A stretch of 64,000 nt of DNA from Callipepla californica brunnescens (taxonomy: Eukaryota; Chordata; Aves; Galliformes; Odontophoridae), in contig JALIRH010000002.1 in the NCBI GenBank assembly GCA_023055505.1, positions 744,001-808,000 on the forward strand, written 5' to 3'. Below the pieces are notes generated by a model, which saw only the letters and a program-made list of their open reading frames with translations, made no database searches and was not told the DNA's origin. This document shows, piece after piece, positions 1-11,700 of the stretch. The translations under genes were made by a program, and so were the position numbers. The first letter of the stretch is position 1; every line of letters starts with the position of its first letter.

Positions 1-171
1 GAAGACAGTAGGCTACTAGCACAAAGAGCAGCTCTGCATGGTCAGGTTTGTCTCTCCTTTGCACTACTGCTGCAGGGCACTGTTGTTAGACACCCTACAT
101 CTTTTAGCTGCCTGTAGAGGAAACAAAAATCTGCCACCTTCTGTATTCTCATGGCATATCATGAAAAAGGG

Positions 172-262
172 CCCCACTCTTACAGAGAATAAATTTCTCC
201 TAATATCCAACCTGAACCTCTGCAGGAACAACTTAAGGCCATTAACTCTCGTTCTAGATACA
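172..262 (-). mobile_element. CR1 fragment
   Basis: A short piece matches the reverse complement of the CR1 3' region (the 'ATTTCTCCTAATATCCAACCTGAACCTC' type segment, seen here in part). It is degenerate, and both ends are estimated. Confidence 0.55.
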
Positions 263-3200
263 GTGAGGCATCGCGGATGAGATGTCCCTTCCTGGTGGTG
301 GGAAATGCAATTCTCGTTGGTGTCAGCAGGTCCATTCTCTGAACTGAACTGTGATGCCCTAGGAAATTGGGTTCCCATTGAATAACCCATGCAAGTATCC
401 TAGCACATCCTGGTCTCCCGGTTCCTCCAGTTGATTTGTTTGTCTGCCTTCTTAACAGCTGGTGATCAAACGTGGGCAGGCCAGTTTGAACCTGACTGTT
501 CCTTCCATTAATCTTCTATAGTTTCTCATGCAACAGGGCTCTGTGACCAGTATTAAATAAATGAGAATAAATAAATAACACCTGTCTTGGAAATGTCTGT
601 TGATAGCTGACTCACAGCAGGGCTGGGGTTTTGCAAGCAGCATGGTCTGGTTGTTCCTGCAATTAGAGAGAGCTAAGCAAAAGGAGACGAGTAGGAGGAG
701 GATATGATCCTGATCAGCACAGCCCTGGAGCAAAGTGTGTCTCCTACTGCTTCAGCCAGGCAGAAATTTCTGAAGATGCATAGAAAAGCATTTAGAAAAT
801 CATTATTTTACATATTCAGTGGATTTACAGTCTACACTCCAGTCCAGATAGGAGTTGGGACACCACTGGGAAAAGGATATTATCAAATGAAACCTTCTGG
901 GTCTGTTCCTGGCCTTGAGGTTAGCTGGTACCCATCTGTATCCCTCCAAAATAAAGTGACCGAGTCCAACTGGAAAGTATGTCTAATTTGTGATAAGTTC
1001 TGCACCCTGTCCAGGAATTGTCAGAGATGGTCTTAGTTGTTTAGGCAAAAACTGTGCTAATAATTAAACAACATGGAAAACTGTCCCTGTGCTGTGGGAT
1101 ACCCCTTGAAACTATGACTGGACACTTCATGTATTATTGGCACAGACACCACTGACAACTCTTCTGCAGCGTGGTTCTAGCCTCAGGGAAGCTGGAAGGT
1201 TGGTGACCTCCTCTGTAGCACAGCTGGATCCCCCTATTATGAACAAATTAGGTAAATGGTAAATGGAGACTTGGGAAGTCCCTGGGGCACCATTTTCCTT
1301 CCTTGAGCCAAAGGGCAGGTCCTCCCAAGGATTTCAACACCTCAGTGTAACCTGGCCCCCAGGCTACTCGTGTTGTTGAACCTGAATATCTCTGTGCCAT
1401 GGTGGGACTCCCATGGTGAGCACCCAGATATGTTCACAGCACTCAGGAAGAGTGTGAGCACATGGGAGATGCAATCAGAGCCAAAGTGTCAAAGTCGCAT
1501 CAGCTATTTGGAACATGAGGAGTTTAAGCCCATGTTGACTTATGGCAGGCCCTGTAGATTCAATAATGCACCTTGTTAATTATATCGATAAGTAACACCA
1601 TTATTTTTCACTTCTTCCTTAAAAACGAGAGTCAAATTGGGCTAAAGCAGGCTGCTTCCTTGCCTAGGCATAACTTTGTCCTCTGTCTGCAGATCATTCA
1701 GCCTTGGCTGCTCACAATGATTTCCAGATCCTTACGAAGAGTCATCCCTGCAGGAGGACACCGTGCCGTGAATCACACTGGGCAATCCTTGTTCTCTGCA
1801 ATAGGTCTAGCTCTTTGGTTGCTGCCTTGTGACATCGAGGAGGACTGACACACCTCCTCCAGCATCCACAGTGGCAGGCAGTCCCTGTGTTTGGCAGAAC
1901 TTCATCCGTTGAGCAAGAGATGTGGCTTACCCTCTCCACGCCCAGAAGCTGTGTGTCCATTGTTGAGGAATGATAAGTGCTCATGGGATTATCAGGGCTG
2001 ACTTCACCATCCTGTTAATCCTGTTTCATGTCAGTGGTACATATAGCCCCAGTGGTTTGAAGCCAATGTCAGAAGCCTCAAAAATATCTGAAAATTACTA
2101 CCCCCAACACCAGTACTCCCCCTCACCACTTTTTTTTTTTTTTTTTTTTCCACCAAAAAGAATACCATGGGTTTTGGTGTCCCTCTGAACTTCCTCTGGC
2201 CATGCCTTCATTGTGATATGCAATGAGTAGTCCTGTCAGGTGCCTTGAATGTGCAAGATGCATATGATCTCTGCTTCAGGGCTACTCACGCATCTGGTTG
2301 ATAGGTCCAGGACCTAAAGTTCACCCAGGTATTTTTGCCTTCCCTTTCTCCATCTAAGCTCTTCTGCATGTTCTCCGAGTCACTGTCTATTCTTCTGCAG
2401 CTCCATCTCCTGAACTCCAGGTTGTGTACAGGTCCCAGTTCTCTTTCTTCAACCCCATTTTCTTTCCTCAGCCAAGCCTTGCAAGGTGGAGAAGGAAGAG
2501 CTGAGCAGACCAAGCAGCTCTAATCTAAGGATCTGTTCCTGCTTTGTCCTCTCTGCTCTTTGGTGGCTGGGTTCATGATGATTCATGGAGAAGTCTACAG
2601 ATTTCCTGCACCCATTTTCCTGGTAACTCTTTCCTTAGAAGCAGAAGTGTGACAGACAGTCAAACAGAAACTCCAGAAGGTCTTAAAATTATCAGCTCCA
2701 GCTCCACACAAATAGATAAACAGACAGAGAAGTCATATGGGCTGGGAACCTTACATTTGAATGCTATCTAGCAGGACTTTGCATTGTATGCTCTGTGTAG
2801 AAGGGGTACAAAGGTGATTTTAGACTTTGCTCGCGTGTAGCAAAGCTGGAAACTAACTTTCAATGTGCCAGCTCCTGTGTTTGAACACCAAAGCCATTGC
2901 TCTCTTAATGTAACTGCTCTCAGAAGTAGGATGTGGAGCACTTAGGACTTCATAGGTAACCAGCATCTTTTATAGGCTACAGGAAATCATAAAATGTTTC
3001 CTGTTTATATTGCCAACTGTGAACACAGTGCTAGATCTGCCTTGACTGTATACACAAGGGAGTTCTCCAGCTCTAACCCTGGAAAGGCACTTTTCAGACA
3101 TCCACTCAGTGAAGCCATTAATTTATGCTACTTATTGCCATTTTGCTTTGAGTAGATGGCTTTGCTGAACTATATGGCCACAGATGTGATATAGTGGTGC

Positions 3201-3400
3201 TACATCGATAGTACTACTAGCCTGACCATAGAGACATTAGAGCATTAAAAGCAATAAATGGGATGAATTGCCCTAGTGGTGCTTTCACTCATCTTCAGAC
3301 CTATCAGACCAGCCTGAAGGCAATGCTGAGGTGAGAAAACAACCGACGTGCATTCCTATCCTGTCAAATAATACATGATCCCTGCCCATCTTTTAAAATT
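263..3400. other. Intergenic, no gene seen
   Basis: There are only short open frames with no recognisable domain, no spliced Ly6-like exon and no RNA gene that I can see. It holds a 20-nt poly-T run at 2130-2149. It is the 5' flank of the first Ly6 gene. Confidence 0.5.
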
Positions 3401-3422
3401 GTTGTCTTCATCATCACTCAGT

Positions 3423-3445
3423 CCAAACACAGGCAAGATATATAT
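3423..3445 (+). promoter_or_regulatory. Core promoter of Ly6 gene 1: CCAAACA + TATATAT
   Basis: TATATAT at 3439-3445 lies 60 nt upstream of the ATG. CCAAACA at 3423-3429 starts exactly 16 nt upstream of the TATA start. The same two elements with the same spacing occur in front of genes 2 and 3, which makes a functional promoter more likely than chance. No transcription start site can be read from sequence alone. Confidence 0.55.
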
Positions 3446-3498
3446 CCTGTCCCCAGATGAGGGTGCTTTTTTTGGGCTGTGAAGACGACTGAGAGAAG

Positions 3499-5886
3499 AT
3501 GAAAGCTTCCCTCCTTGCCTTTCTGGCTTTGATCCTATGTGCATATCAAGGTAAGACCATGGTTTCTAGTAGGCAAAGAATTATTGTTGGAAAGTCAAGG
3601 ATGCTTCATGGGAAGGGATGCCTTAGTACTTGCAGTGCCTTAGTGCTTGCAATGGAGCTGCTGAAGGACATGGAATTCTTTGATTTCTCAGCCTGAATGT
3701 ATGAAGGCTTGCTTGTTTTTCAGGGTACATATCTCTATCAACTCATGTACTCCTGGATTTTTATGAAAGCAAGACCAACAAAGAAATAGGAAGCAGAAAA
3801 GAAAAGTGGGGTTGTTTGTTCAGAGGATATAAAACTGTGATTCTTTCTGTATCTTGACAAAGAGGTGCTCCAGCCTGCAGTTTCACAGTGCATCCATACC
3901 TTCATGCTCTTATCTCTCCTGTAGCTAGTTACACCATTTCTATTGGGATAGGGCCGGATCTACATCTTCCTTTGTGCAGCTTCCTGCTGAATGCCCCTAC
4001 TGTCTGCCCTTCTCTGAGACCCTACCCAAGTGATTTCAGGGTCTTTGCAGTCAAGCTGGGGAATTAGGGAGAAGTTTGGCAGTGAGCTATATGAGGTAAG
4101 TGTCTTTATGCTGGGATATTGGGTGACGAGGAATACTTGCATCCTATTTGCATTATGGATTATATAGTTTATTTCACTGAGATTGAAATCTTAGCCCTCT
4201 GAAAGTATATGGACCTGCATCCTCTATAGACAAAATAATTAAGCAACCAGATAGAGTAAAATTCTTCCTTGATTTCCAGAGAGGAATAAGGTTTGCCAGC
4301 TCTTGGAAATTTGCCACATTTTCTGCTGTAGAAAAATAATTTATTGGAATAGTTATTTCTGTCTCATTGTGGCCTAAGAATACCTTTCTGCTATTTAACT
4401 TGGTTCACTTTCCAGAATAGTGATTTTTGCAAATTTCCAAGTATTAACAAGGCCCAGGGGACAGAGAGATTGTCTTCAGCACCAAAACCAAGAGCACCTT
4501 AACTCAAGTTAGATAACTGAAGTGGTAAAAAACAAAGTGTTGAACTGCACATGTGTATGGGTGAATGCACACAGCTAAGAGTTAAATGTAATATTCTTCA
4601 TTGGTGTCTTAACATAGATTTGAGGGCATTCCACCTGTAGACATTAGTGTGGGGACTGACAACTTCAGGCCATGGAGGTCCTAATTAATGGGGCCAAGAA
4701 CTGCCAGTGCTTATAGCCCAGTTTGTCTATAACCTAGATTATAGTGTCCCCAGCAGCTAGAAAGGGTGAATCCAAGCCTTGGGACAACCCTATAGATCCT
4801 GGCCTTCCCTGCTCCTTGCATCATATCAAACCAGTGTCTTAGGCTCACTGTGCTGTATTTTGAGTGCAGGACAGGAATTTCTGTGCACAGATGCATGTGC
4901 CTGGGTGCACGTGTTGGGTTTAAATGTGCAAGTGTGCAGAGAGCAGAGTGAATTGAGTCAGTCTTGCAAATCCATAGTTCAGCAAATTTTCATGTACATT
5001 TGATGGGTAAGAAAATGGTAAGAAAGTGTTAATTTTTGCTACTGGGAGTAATAGCATTTTGTCTTCATCTTTCATATTCCATCTTCTTGTGTCTTGTCCT
5101 GCAGCAAAAGCTCTATATTGCTACACCTGTGAGTGGGAACAAAGCAACTGGAGCTGTCTGAAGGCTAAGAAGTGCTCAGACACGGATGAGTACTGTGTGA
5201 CGAATGTTGCTGCTGTAGGAATAGGTATGTGCTGGCAGTGCACAGGGACTCAGGAATGGGATGTGGGGTCTTGGCTAGATTTTTATGGTTGCCCTTTGTG
5301 AATGGATGAGTTGAGGAATCATGGGGAAGCACGTGTAGAAGGTGGAGATATAGGTATAGGTCTAGTGAGATGCAGAAGGAAATAAAACCTAGCAATGTGC
5401 TTTCAGTCCAGGCAAGAACATTGTTTCATGGAGCTTCATGGAGCTAGATTCCATGTTCTTTGTGGATCCCTTCCACCTCAGGATATGAAATGATTCTATG
5501 TTTGCCACCACTGTACACCTAATAAAGACTTTGCATGAAGATCTATGCTGGCAAGTGCTGGATGCCCAGCAGAGATAGTAAATGGTCCTGGCAATTCACC
5601 TGGGTGGGATTGGGAGGGGTCTTATTGACCATGCTTGTTCTCAGGCATATTAGTCCCTCTTCTAAAAGATTGAAGAGTTCTTTTGAACACCACATTACTA
5701 ATACTGCCCTCCCCATTCTTTGAGCAAGGTTCTTTGTCTTTCTGGAAGAGGATCACCAAGAAGTGCTCCAGGACCTGTCCATACTACAACTTCAGCCTGG
5801 GCCTTGCTACCTACACCTCATTCTGCTGCCAGACCTTCTTGTGCAACCTGCCTGCCTGCCCAGGACCCAGGCTAGCTCGACCATAA
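3499..5886 (+). CDS. Ly6/uPAR-domain gene 1, predicted secreted (no GPI tail)
   Basis: Three coding exons: 3499-3550, 5105-5224 and 5729-5886, with GT-AG phase-1 introns, give 109 residues. Residues 1-20 are a hydrophobic signal peptide starting MKASLLAFLALILC. The mature part starts at LYCYTC and has the ten Ly6 cysteines (23, 26, 35, 41, 48, 70, 74, 90, 91, 96) ending in LCN, so a three-finger fold is expected. The sister genes carry a serine/glycine-rich site and a hydrophobic GPI-attachment tail after LCN. This gene instead reads a short proline-rich end with an extra cysteine (101) and stops at 5884. Aligned to gene 2, the DNA after LCN carries a net 7 extra nt, which shifts the frame. 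It is therefore either a secreted Ly6 protein or a decaying copy. Possible N-glycosylation sites are NWS (32-34) and NFS (78-80). The start was chosen by homology with the four paralogues. Ligand and function are unknown. Confidence 0.78.
5391..5526 (+). other. Two AATAAA hexamers inside intron 2 of Ly6 gene 1
   Basis: AATAAA occurs at 5391-5396 and 5521-5526, between exons 2 and 3. Either could allow intronic polyadenylation, but hexamers of this kind are common by chance and no use can be shown. No convincing AATAAA was seen in the kilobase after the stop codon; a weaker ATTAAA lies near 6559. Confidence 0.25.
5436..5502 (+). mobile_element. CR1 3'-end fragment in intron 2 of gene 1
   Basis: It resembles the last 60-70 nt of CR1: a 'gatcttgtggtcccttccaac'-like segment followed by TGATTCTATG. 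It is strongly diverged. Confidence 0.5.
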
Positions 5887-5964
5887 GATGTTGGTGTTCC
5901 TGAACCAGTGTCCTTCACTTGCTCAGAGAAAGGGGCTCCTGAAGGCCTGAAGAACATGATCAGA

Positions 5965-6234
5965 TTTCCCCAGAAGGATATGTCAGGAAGAAGTCTTTCA
6001 ATGAGAGTGTGGTGAGGTACTGAAACAGGTTTCCCAGAGAGGTTGTGGTACCCAGTCTCTGGATGTGTTTGAGGCCGGGTTGAATGGGTACCTGGGCAAC
6101 CTGATTTAGTACCTGATCTATCAATTGACAACCTTGCCTGTGGCAGCAGGGTTGGAACTTGATGATCCTTGAGGTCCCTTCCAACCCAAGCCATTCTTTG
6201 ACTCTGTGATTCTGTGATTCTATGATTCCATGGT
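5965..6234 (+). mobile_element. CR1 3'-end fragment
   Basis: It matches the CR1 3' region through 'TTTCCCAGAGAGGTTGTGGT', 'GGTCCCTTCCAACCCAAGCC' and a terminal run of TTCTATGATT units. It starts within 100 nt of the gene 1 stop codon, so the gene 1 3'UTR may include it. Confidence 0.85.
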
Positions 6235-9149
6235 GTGGATACCATGCATGCTGCAAAGTAGATAAAATATTACGGTTGCCACCCCCTGCCCTGTGTTGCC
6301 TCTCAATCTGCAGCTTCTTTCTTGCTTCTCATGCCTGAGTACTGTCTCCCCAGCATCTTGATAGAGAAGTGGGCTTGCTATGTTCTCTGCAGCTTGGAGG
6401 AGGGGGATTCTGCTTCTGCATGGCCTGTGCCACTCTAGAGGGGCACAGTCCACACAAAAGTCCTGTGGCCTTGCCTTGTCTTGGGTGCAGCTGAGAGCCA
6501 CACAGCAAAGAGGAATATTCCAGCCTTGGGATAGACAAGAAATAAGTACCTCTTTGTGCCAATTAAAGGTAAAATGTACAAACTCACATGATGTCTGCTG
6601 GGGAAGGGAAATAGTATAAAACCCTGAGCTTGTAATGGATCCCAACTGCAGATTTTCTCCCTTGCCTCCTCTGTAGAGCCTCTTGCTTCTGGTCTGCAGC
6701 TAGTGCCAGTGACAACCCCTGTGTTACCACACCATTAGGAGCTGACATTCTTGTTGCTGTTGGCTCTGTCCACAATACCACACTTTAATATTAAAAAAAA
6801 GATGCTTATCTGCAGTCTTTGTCCCCACCTCCACTTCCAGGAGCTCTCATTGGCCATCCCCTTCGTGTTGCCTTCCTTGCTTGCAGCTGCTGCTTGAGCC
6901 AAGTGAACCAATTCCCCTGGATCTACCTCCTGGCAATGTGTCGTCCTACAGTGAGTCATTCATTTACCCATCCCTCAGACATCCCTCAGAGCAAGTGCAG
7001 GGTAATGAAAAGTATTTGCATCCTTTGGGTCAACCTGGGGAGTAAAATTCGGAGAGGTTTATGAGAGAAGAATACAGATTTTTGAGTATTTTGTGTAGAT
7101 GTTTCCAGAAGCTGCAGAGAATGGAGAGTATAAGGAAGCTGAAAAAATTAATGATGACAATGAGAGCTCAGGGATTCTCCATTGCCTGAAGTGCTGTTGA
7201 GTGTCTTTCCTTCCTTTCAAGAAACACTATTTGGAGGAGAATGGAAATGCATTAAGTTGGTTGAGCGGGTGGAGAAGCTCTTCTCAGATCTGGGGTTGTG
7301 ATTTGCATGCTGAACCTTTACACCAACTTCTATGAGCAAAACTGAGCACATCTGCAGCCCAGAACTCACTTCACAATCAACTCTCTGAGCTTTCAAATCA
7401 GCAAAGCATTGCTCAGCCAAAGGATGACGCTCTGTGCTGTGTGGTGCTTCCAACCCAACTCTGGTAAACAAGGGGACAAAAGGGGCTTTGAGCTGTGCAG
7501 AGTGCATCTCCCTGGGGCCAGTGCCATGGCTTCTCCGGATGAATGCCTCCTTCTGAAGTGCTGCATAACGGCAGCCTTCAGAGATGCATGCTGTCTTTTA
7601 TTAATCGACTTCTGCTTTTCCTTTTCCCCTACACCAAGCTGCAAGAGCAGCTCTCTGGGCTGAAGAAGCTGTGCTGGCCAATGCACCTCGCTTTACCTCT
7701 TCTTTAGACGATGATCTTTTTCATGCCTTAATTAGGAATTTGCTTATTTTTTTTGCCTTGAAGCAATCACAGCCCCCTCCTGTCTCTCAGCCTGAGTGCT
7801 CAAAAGCTCTAATTTACACCAGACACAATATTTTCATGTAAAAAAACCCTGACTTTGTGTGTGTTTTGTTTTTTTTTTTGTTTTTTTTTTTTAGTGTGCC
7901 AGAATAATTCAGCTCTCTGAAAGCAATCCCAGTTGGACAGACTCTAATAATTAATATTTCATTGCACTGGATTTACACATCCTGCGGCAGCAGACACAGT
8001 CCCCCGCAGCCTGCAGGAAAACACTGTTGTTTTTTTTGGTGGGGAGGGAGCATTTTAAAGCAAAACTGGCTGATTTTGCTTTGTTTGCTCTATCCTTGCT
8101 GCAGAACAGCTTTCTTGTACCCCACAGTAAATATAAGGGGACATAAATGTAAAGAACAAAAGGCACTGCAGCTCTACAACATGGAAATGTGCCCTCCTCC
8201 CAGAGTGCAAAACCACCCTGGAGGAGCAAAACCTCCTTTGAGATGTGGGGAGAAAAAAAGACATAGGTGCAATGTTTAACCACTAATTTTGACCAACAAT
8301 TAGAGTTGATGGGGACCACAGAGAGATGGCAATCATTAGCACAAGGATGAGGCTGTCCCAGAAATTACACCGTGGATCCCAAGAACTTGAATTAGACTTT
8401 TAAGATGGGCACTGCACCAGTCTCTGCTTCTCATAGCACATGGCATGAAGGAGTGGAAGAGCATTTTGGAGTTATCTCCCAAAGCAATGCAAGGCACTGA
8501 AAAATAGTGCCTGAGCATGGCACGAGGCAAATACTGTGTCCTTTCAGTGGCTGAAGCTGGCATGTGCATGCAGCGTGGAGGTGATGAAACACACAATTAC
8601 AGATGACATAATAAATGCTTGATTGCAGATAATAAATAGCAGTTTAAATACCTAAGTGACGAGTCGGGTGGAAGGAAGGGGAAGCTGTGACGTACCTGTT
8701 TTGGGGCCAGGTGGTAGTATGGTCAGATCTGCTGTGTGTGTAACTCTACTCCTCCAGCACCACAGCTACAAGCTTGCAGCCTCCAAGAGCCAAACCCATG
8801 CAATAAATTTATCCCAAGCTGTGAGTGTGAGGGCAAAGCTGGAGGAGTGCTAGAAGCTGACTGGAACTGTCAAGCCTTGCAAAGATTAGGGCAAGTGGCA
8901 GACACGGGCAGTCAAGCCTTTCTACAGCCACTACCCACCCAAGCCAACATGGTGAGTGTCAAGGCAAGCATGAAAACCCCAAACCACCTTTCTGAAGAGT
9001 GGTTCCACAGAACTGTTGACTAACTCTCTGTAGGGCTTGGTCTGTAGGGTCAGGTCCTTGTTTCCTTAGTGGAGTGGTGAGCATCACTAGGATGTTGGTG
9101 AGACCCTGTAGGCAACCCTGCCCATGGCCGGGGGCTGGAGCTGGATGAA
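6235..9149. other. Intergenic, no gene seen
   Basis: There is no recognisable coding exon or RNA gene. It contains an A/T-rich patch with poly-T runs near 7869-7893. Short open frames occur on both strands without family features. Confidence 0.45.
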
Positions 9150-9610
9150 CATAGATTCACAGAATCATTTGGGTTGGAAGGGATCTTTAAAAGTAATCTT
9201 GTCCAACTCTCCTGCAACGAACAGAGACATCTACAGCTCAGTCAGGTTACTCAGAGACTGGACCTGTATGACCTTGAGTGTCACCCACCACATCTCTGGG
9301 CAACATATTCTGGTGCTTCACTACTCTTGCAGTAAAAATTTTGTCCTTATATCCAGCCTAAATCTTCTCTCTTTTAGTTTGAAACCATTTCTCCTTGTCC
9401 TATCACAACAGACCCTACTGAAGTGTCTATTTCATTCTTTCTTACAGACCCCCTTTAGACACTGAAATGCCACTCTCTAGTCTCCCTATAGCCTTCTCTT
9501 CTTCAGGCTGAACAGCCCCAGCTCTCTCAGCCTGTCCTTGTAGGGGAGTTGTTCCATTCCTTGGATCATTTTTGTGGCCCTAAATCTCTGTGGGCTCATG
9601 TTACCTCCCT
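9150..9610 (-). mobile_element. CR1 fragment
   Basis: The + strand shows the reverse-complemented CR1 3' half, from 'TTCACAGAATCATTTGGGTT' through 'CCATTTCTCCTTGTCCTATC' to 'CAGGCTGAACAGCCCCAGCT'. It is one of the longer copies here. Confidence 0.9.
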
Positions 9611-9805
9611 GCTGGGGCCTGGGGTGGGATATCCACTTTGAGGGAAATTCCAGCTCTTCAGGGAGTTTTTCAAAACAGAAATTAGAATGAGAACATTTCC
9701 CAAGCACTGTTTGGAGTCAGGTCACATTTTTATTTGTTGTACAGATTGAAACCAGCTGTTTTAATTTTTATTTTCATTTTCTATCTTCACTTTTGACTTC
9801 ACTGA

Positions 9806-9975
9806 ACATAGTCATAGAATCATTAAGAAAACACCTCCAAGATGACCTAGTCCCACTGACAGTCAGTCACCAAAATGACCACCCTCCCATGACCCTCAGT
9901 GCTACATCTACACATTTCCTGAACGTGTACAGGAACAATGAGTTCACCACCTCTCAAGCAGTATGAAGTGAAATA
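9806..9975 (-). mobile_element. CR1 fragment
   Basis: It starts with CATAGAATCATTAAG and continues with diverged CR1 3' sequence (CTCAGTGCTACATCTACAC, a segment also present in the copy at 11465). The older appearance suggests another CR1 subfamily. Confidence 0.7.
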
Positions 9976-10225
9976 ACCTTTGGGAAATCACACCATAGCT
10001 TTCATTGGTGCATCACAACGGCAGATGCCTCAACCTGAGTTAGGAGAGAACTGGGCACTCTGGGGTGATCCCCTAAATTGGTTGCTTTGAGTCAGTGACA
10101 AAATAAAAATAAGGGCAGCAAAAAATATGGGGAGAAATAGAAATCCTTGTACTTACTGAAATAGAAGTCAGAACATTCCCACAAAAATTAATTTTGCATT
10201 AATGAGTATTCAGAGTGATAGATGT

Positions 10226-10256
10226 GAGAGAAAGAAAGAAAGAAAGAAAGAAAGAA

Positions 10257-10325
<69 letters not shown>

Positions 10326-10327
10326 AG

Positions 10328-10358
<31 letters not shown>

Positions 10359-10719
10359 AGGAAGGAAGGAAGGAAGGAAGGAAGGAAGGAAAGAAAGAAG
10401 GAAGGAAGGGAAGAAAGAAAGGAAGAAAGAAGGAAAGAAGGAAAGAAGGAAAGAAGGAAAGAAAGAAAAGGAAAGAAGAAGGAAGGAAGGAAGGAAGGAA
10501 GGAAGGAAGGAAGGAAGGAAGGAAGGAAGGAAGGAAGGAAGGAAGGAAGGAAGGAAGGAAGGAAGGAAGGAAGGAAGGAAGGAAGGAAGGAAGGAAGGAA
10601 GGAAGGAAGGAAGGAAGGAAGGAAGGAAGGAAGGAAGGAAGGAAGGAAGGAAGGAAGGAAGGAAGGAAGGAAGGAAGGAAGGAAGGAAGGAAGGAAAGAG
10701 AAAGAAAGGAAGGAAAGAA
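10226..10719 (+). repeat. Homopurine microsatellite (GAAA)n-(GGAA)n
   Basis: The + strand is purine-only for 494 bp. GAAA units dominate the first part, a mixed GAAA/GGAA block follows, and a pure GGAA block of 54 units runs 10481-10696. A 14-nt poly-A run follows at 10721-10734. The long open frames in it, on both strands and in several frames, are simple products of the repeat. Confidence 0.98.
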
Positions 10720-10734
10720 CAAAAAAAAAAAAAA

Positions 10735-11051
10735 TCACTTCCTTGGGAAATCCTGGATAGATTCCAGCACTGAGAACTGATGTAAGCCCACGAGAGGGAG
10801 CTGGTGCTTCTGTACAGAGCTAGAGTGGCTACAGAATGCCAGAGCAGTTTTCAAGGGAACAGAAACCAGCAGCCATGCAAGGGATGCAAGGGCTCTGCTG
10901 GAAACCACCCAGACTGTGTGAGCAGCCCTGGCTGGCTTCCAGCGTCTGCCTGCTCCCACGTTGTCGGCAGCATGGGACGTGCCTCTGTTTGTTGGCATGG
11001 GGTTTTCTTGTTCATCTCATACCAGCTCCTGGGGAGCTTGTTCTTGCTCTA
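10735..11051. other. Intergenic, no gene seen
   Basis: Unique-looking sequence between the microsatellite and a CR1 fragment. Only short overlapping open frames without family features are present. Confidence 0.4.
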
Positions 11052-11250
11052 GCATAGAATCATAGTATCATGGAATCACTGAATTCTAGAATCATAAAAT
11101 TATAGACTCATAAAATCATGGAACCACAGAACCGTACATTGCTTTGGGTTGCAAGGGACTTTAAGGGTCATCAAGTTCTAAACCCCCGCAACGTGGGCAG
11201 AGTTGCCAGTCACTAGGCCAGGCTGCCCAGAGCCCCATCCAACAAAATAT
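11052..11250 (-). mobile_element. CR1 3'-end fragment
   Basis: It begins with an expanded run of ATAGAATCATAG-like units (the reverse complement of the CR1 terminal repeat), then CR1 sequence through 'GGCTGCCCAGAGCCCCATCC'. Confidence 0.88.
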
Positions 11251-11464
11251 CCAAATCCCAAAGCTGGTACCAAGCTTGGCAAGGTTTCAGCCCACTGCAT
11301 ATGGCTGTGGGCTACTTGGAAATGGGGTGCAAACCTCTCTTCCTTCCTGTGGTGCTCTTGGGAGTCCTGAGAATTGTTGGGGAACCTTCTTTTCTTGACA
11401 CCTGTAAAGTCCCCTGGCTTAGGGAGTGAAGAGAGGATCAAACTGGAGGGGTCTGTGCCATTCA

Positions 11465-11700
11465 AGAATCATAGAATCATTAAGGTTGGAAAAGAGCACT
11501 GCAGTCATCTAGTCCAACTGTCAACCCACCACCACCATGTCCTCTAAACCATGTCCCTCAGTGCCACATCTACATGATTCTTGAATACCTCCAGGGACAG
11601 TGACTCCATTACCTCCCTGCGCAGACTGTTCCAATACCTCATCTCTCCTGAGAAGAAATTTCTCATAATATCCAATCTGAATTATGGATAACTCTGCCCC
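11465..11700 (-). mobile_element. CR1 fragment
   Basis: It starts AGAATCATAGAATCATTAAG and continues through 'CATCTAGTCCAACTGTCAAC' to 'GAAGAAATTTCTCATAATAT', the reversed CR1 3' region. Confidence 0.88.

Noticed and set aside
5811..6256. Two - strand open frames over the end of Ly6 gene 1
   Set aside because: They are antisense to exon 3 and to the CR1 3' end, with no independent support.
8736..8880. Cysteine-rich frame with a DWNC segment like gene 2's SNWNC
   Set aside because: Only a few bases match; no splice sites, and the other cysteines do not fit a Ly6 or EGF pattern.
10199..10780. Four overlapping long open frames (170-192 codons), both strands
   Set aside because: They translate the GAAA/GGAA repeat into runs of K, E, R, G or P, S, F, L. 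They are open only because the repeat contains no stop codon.
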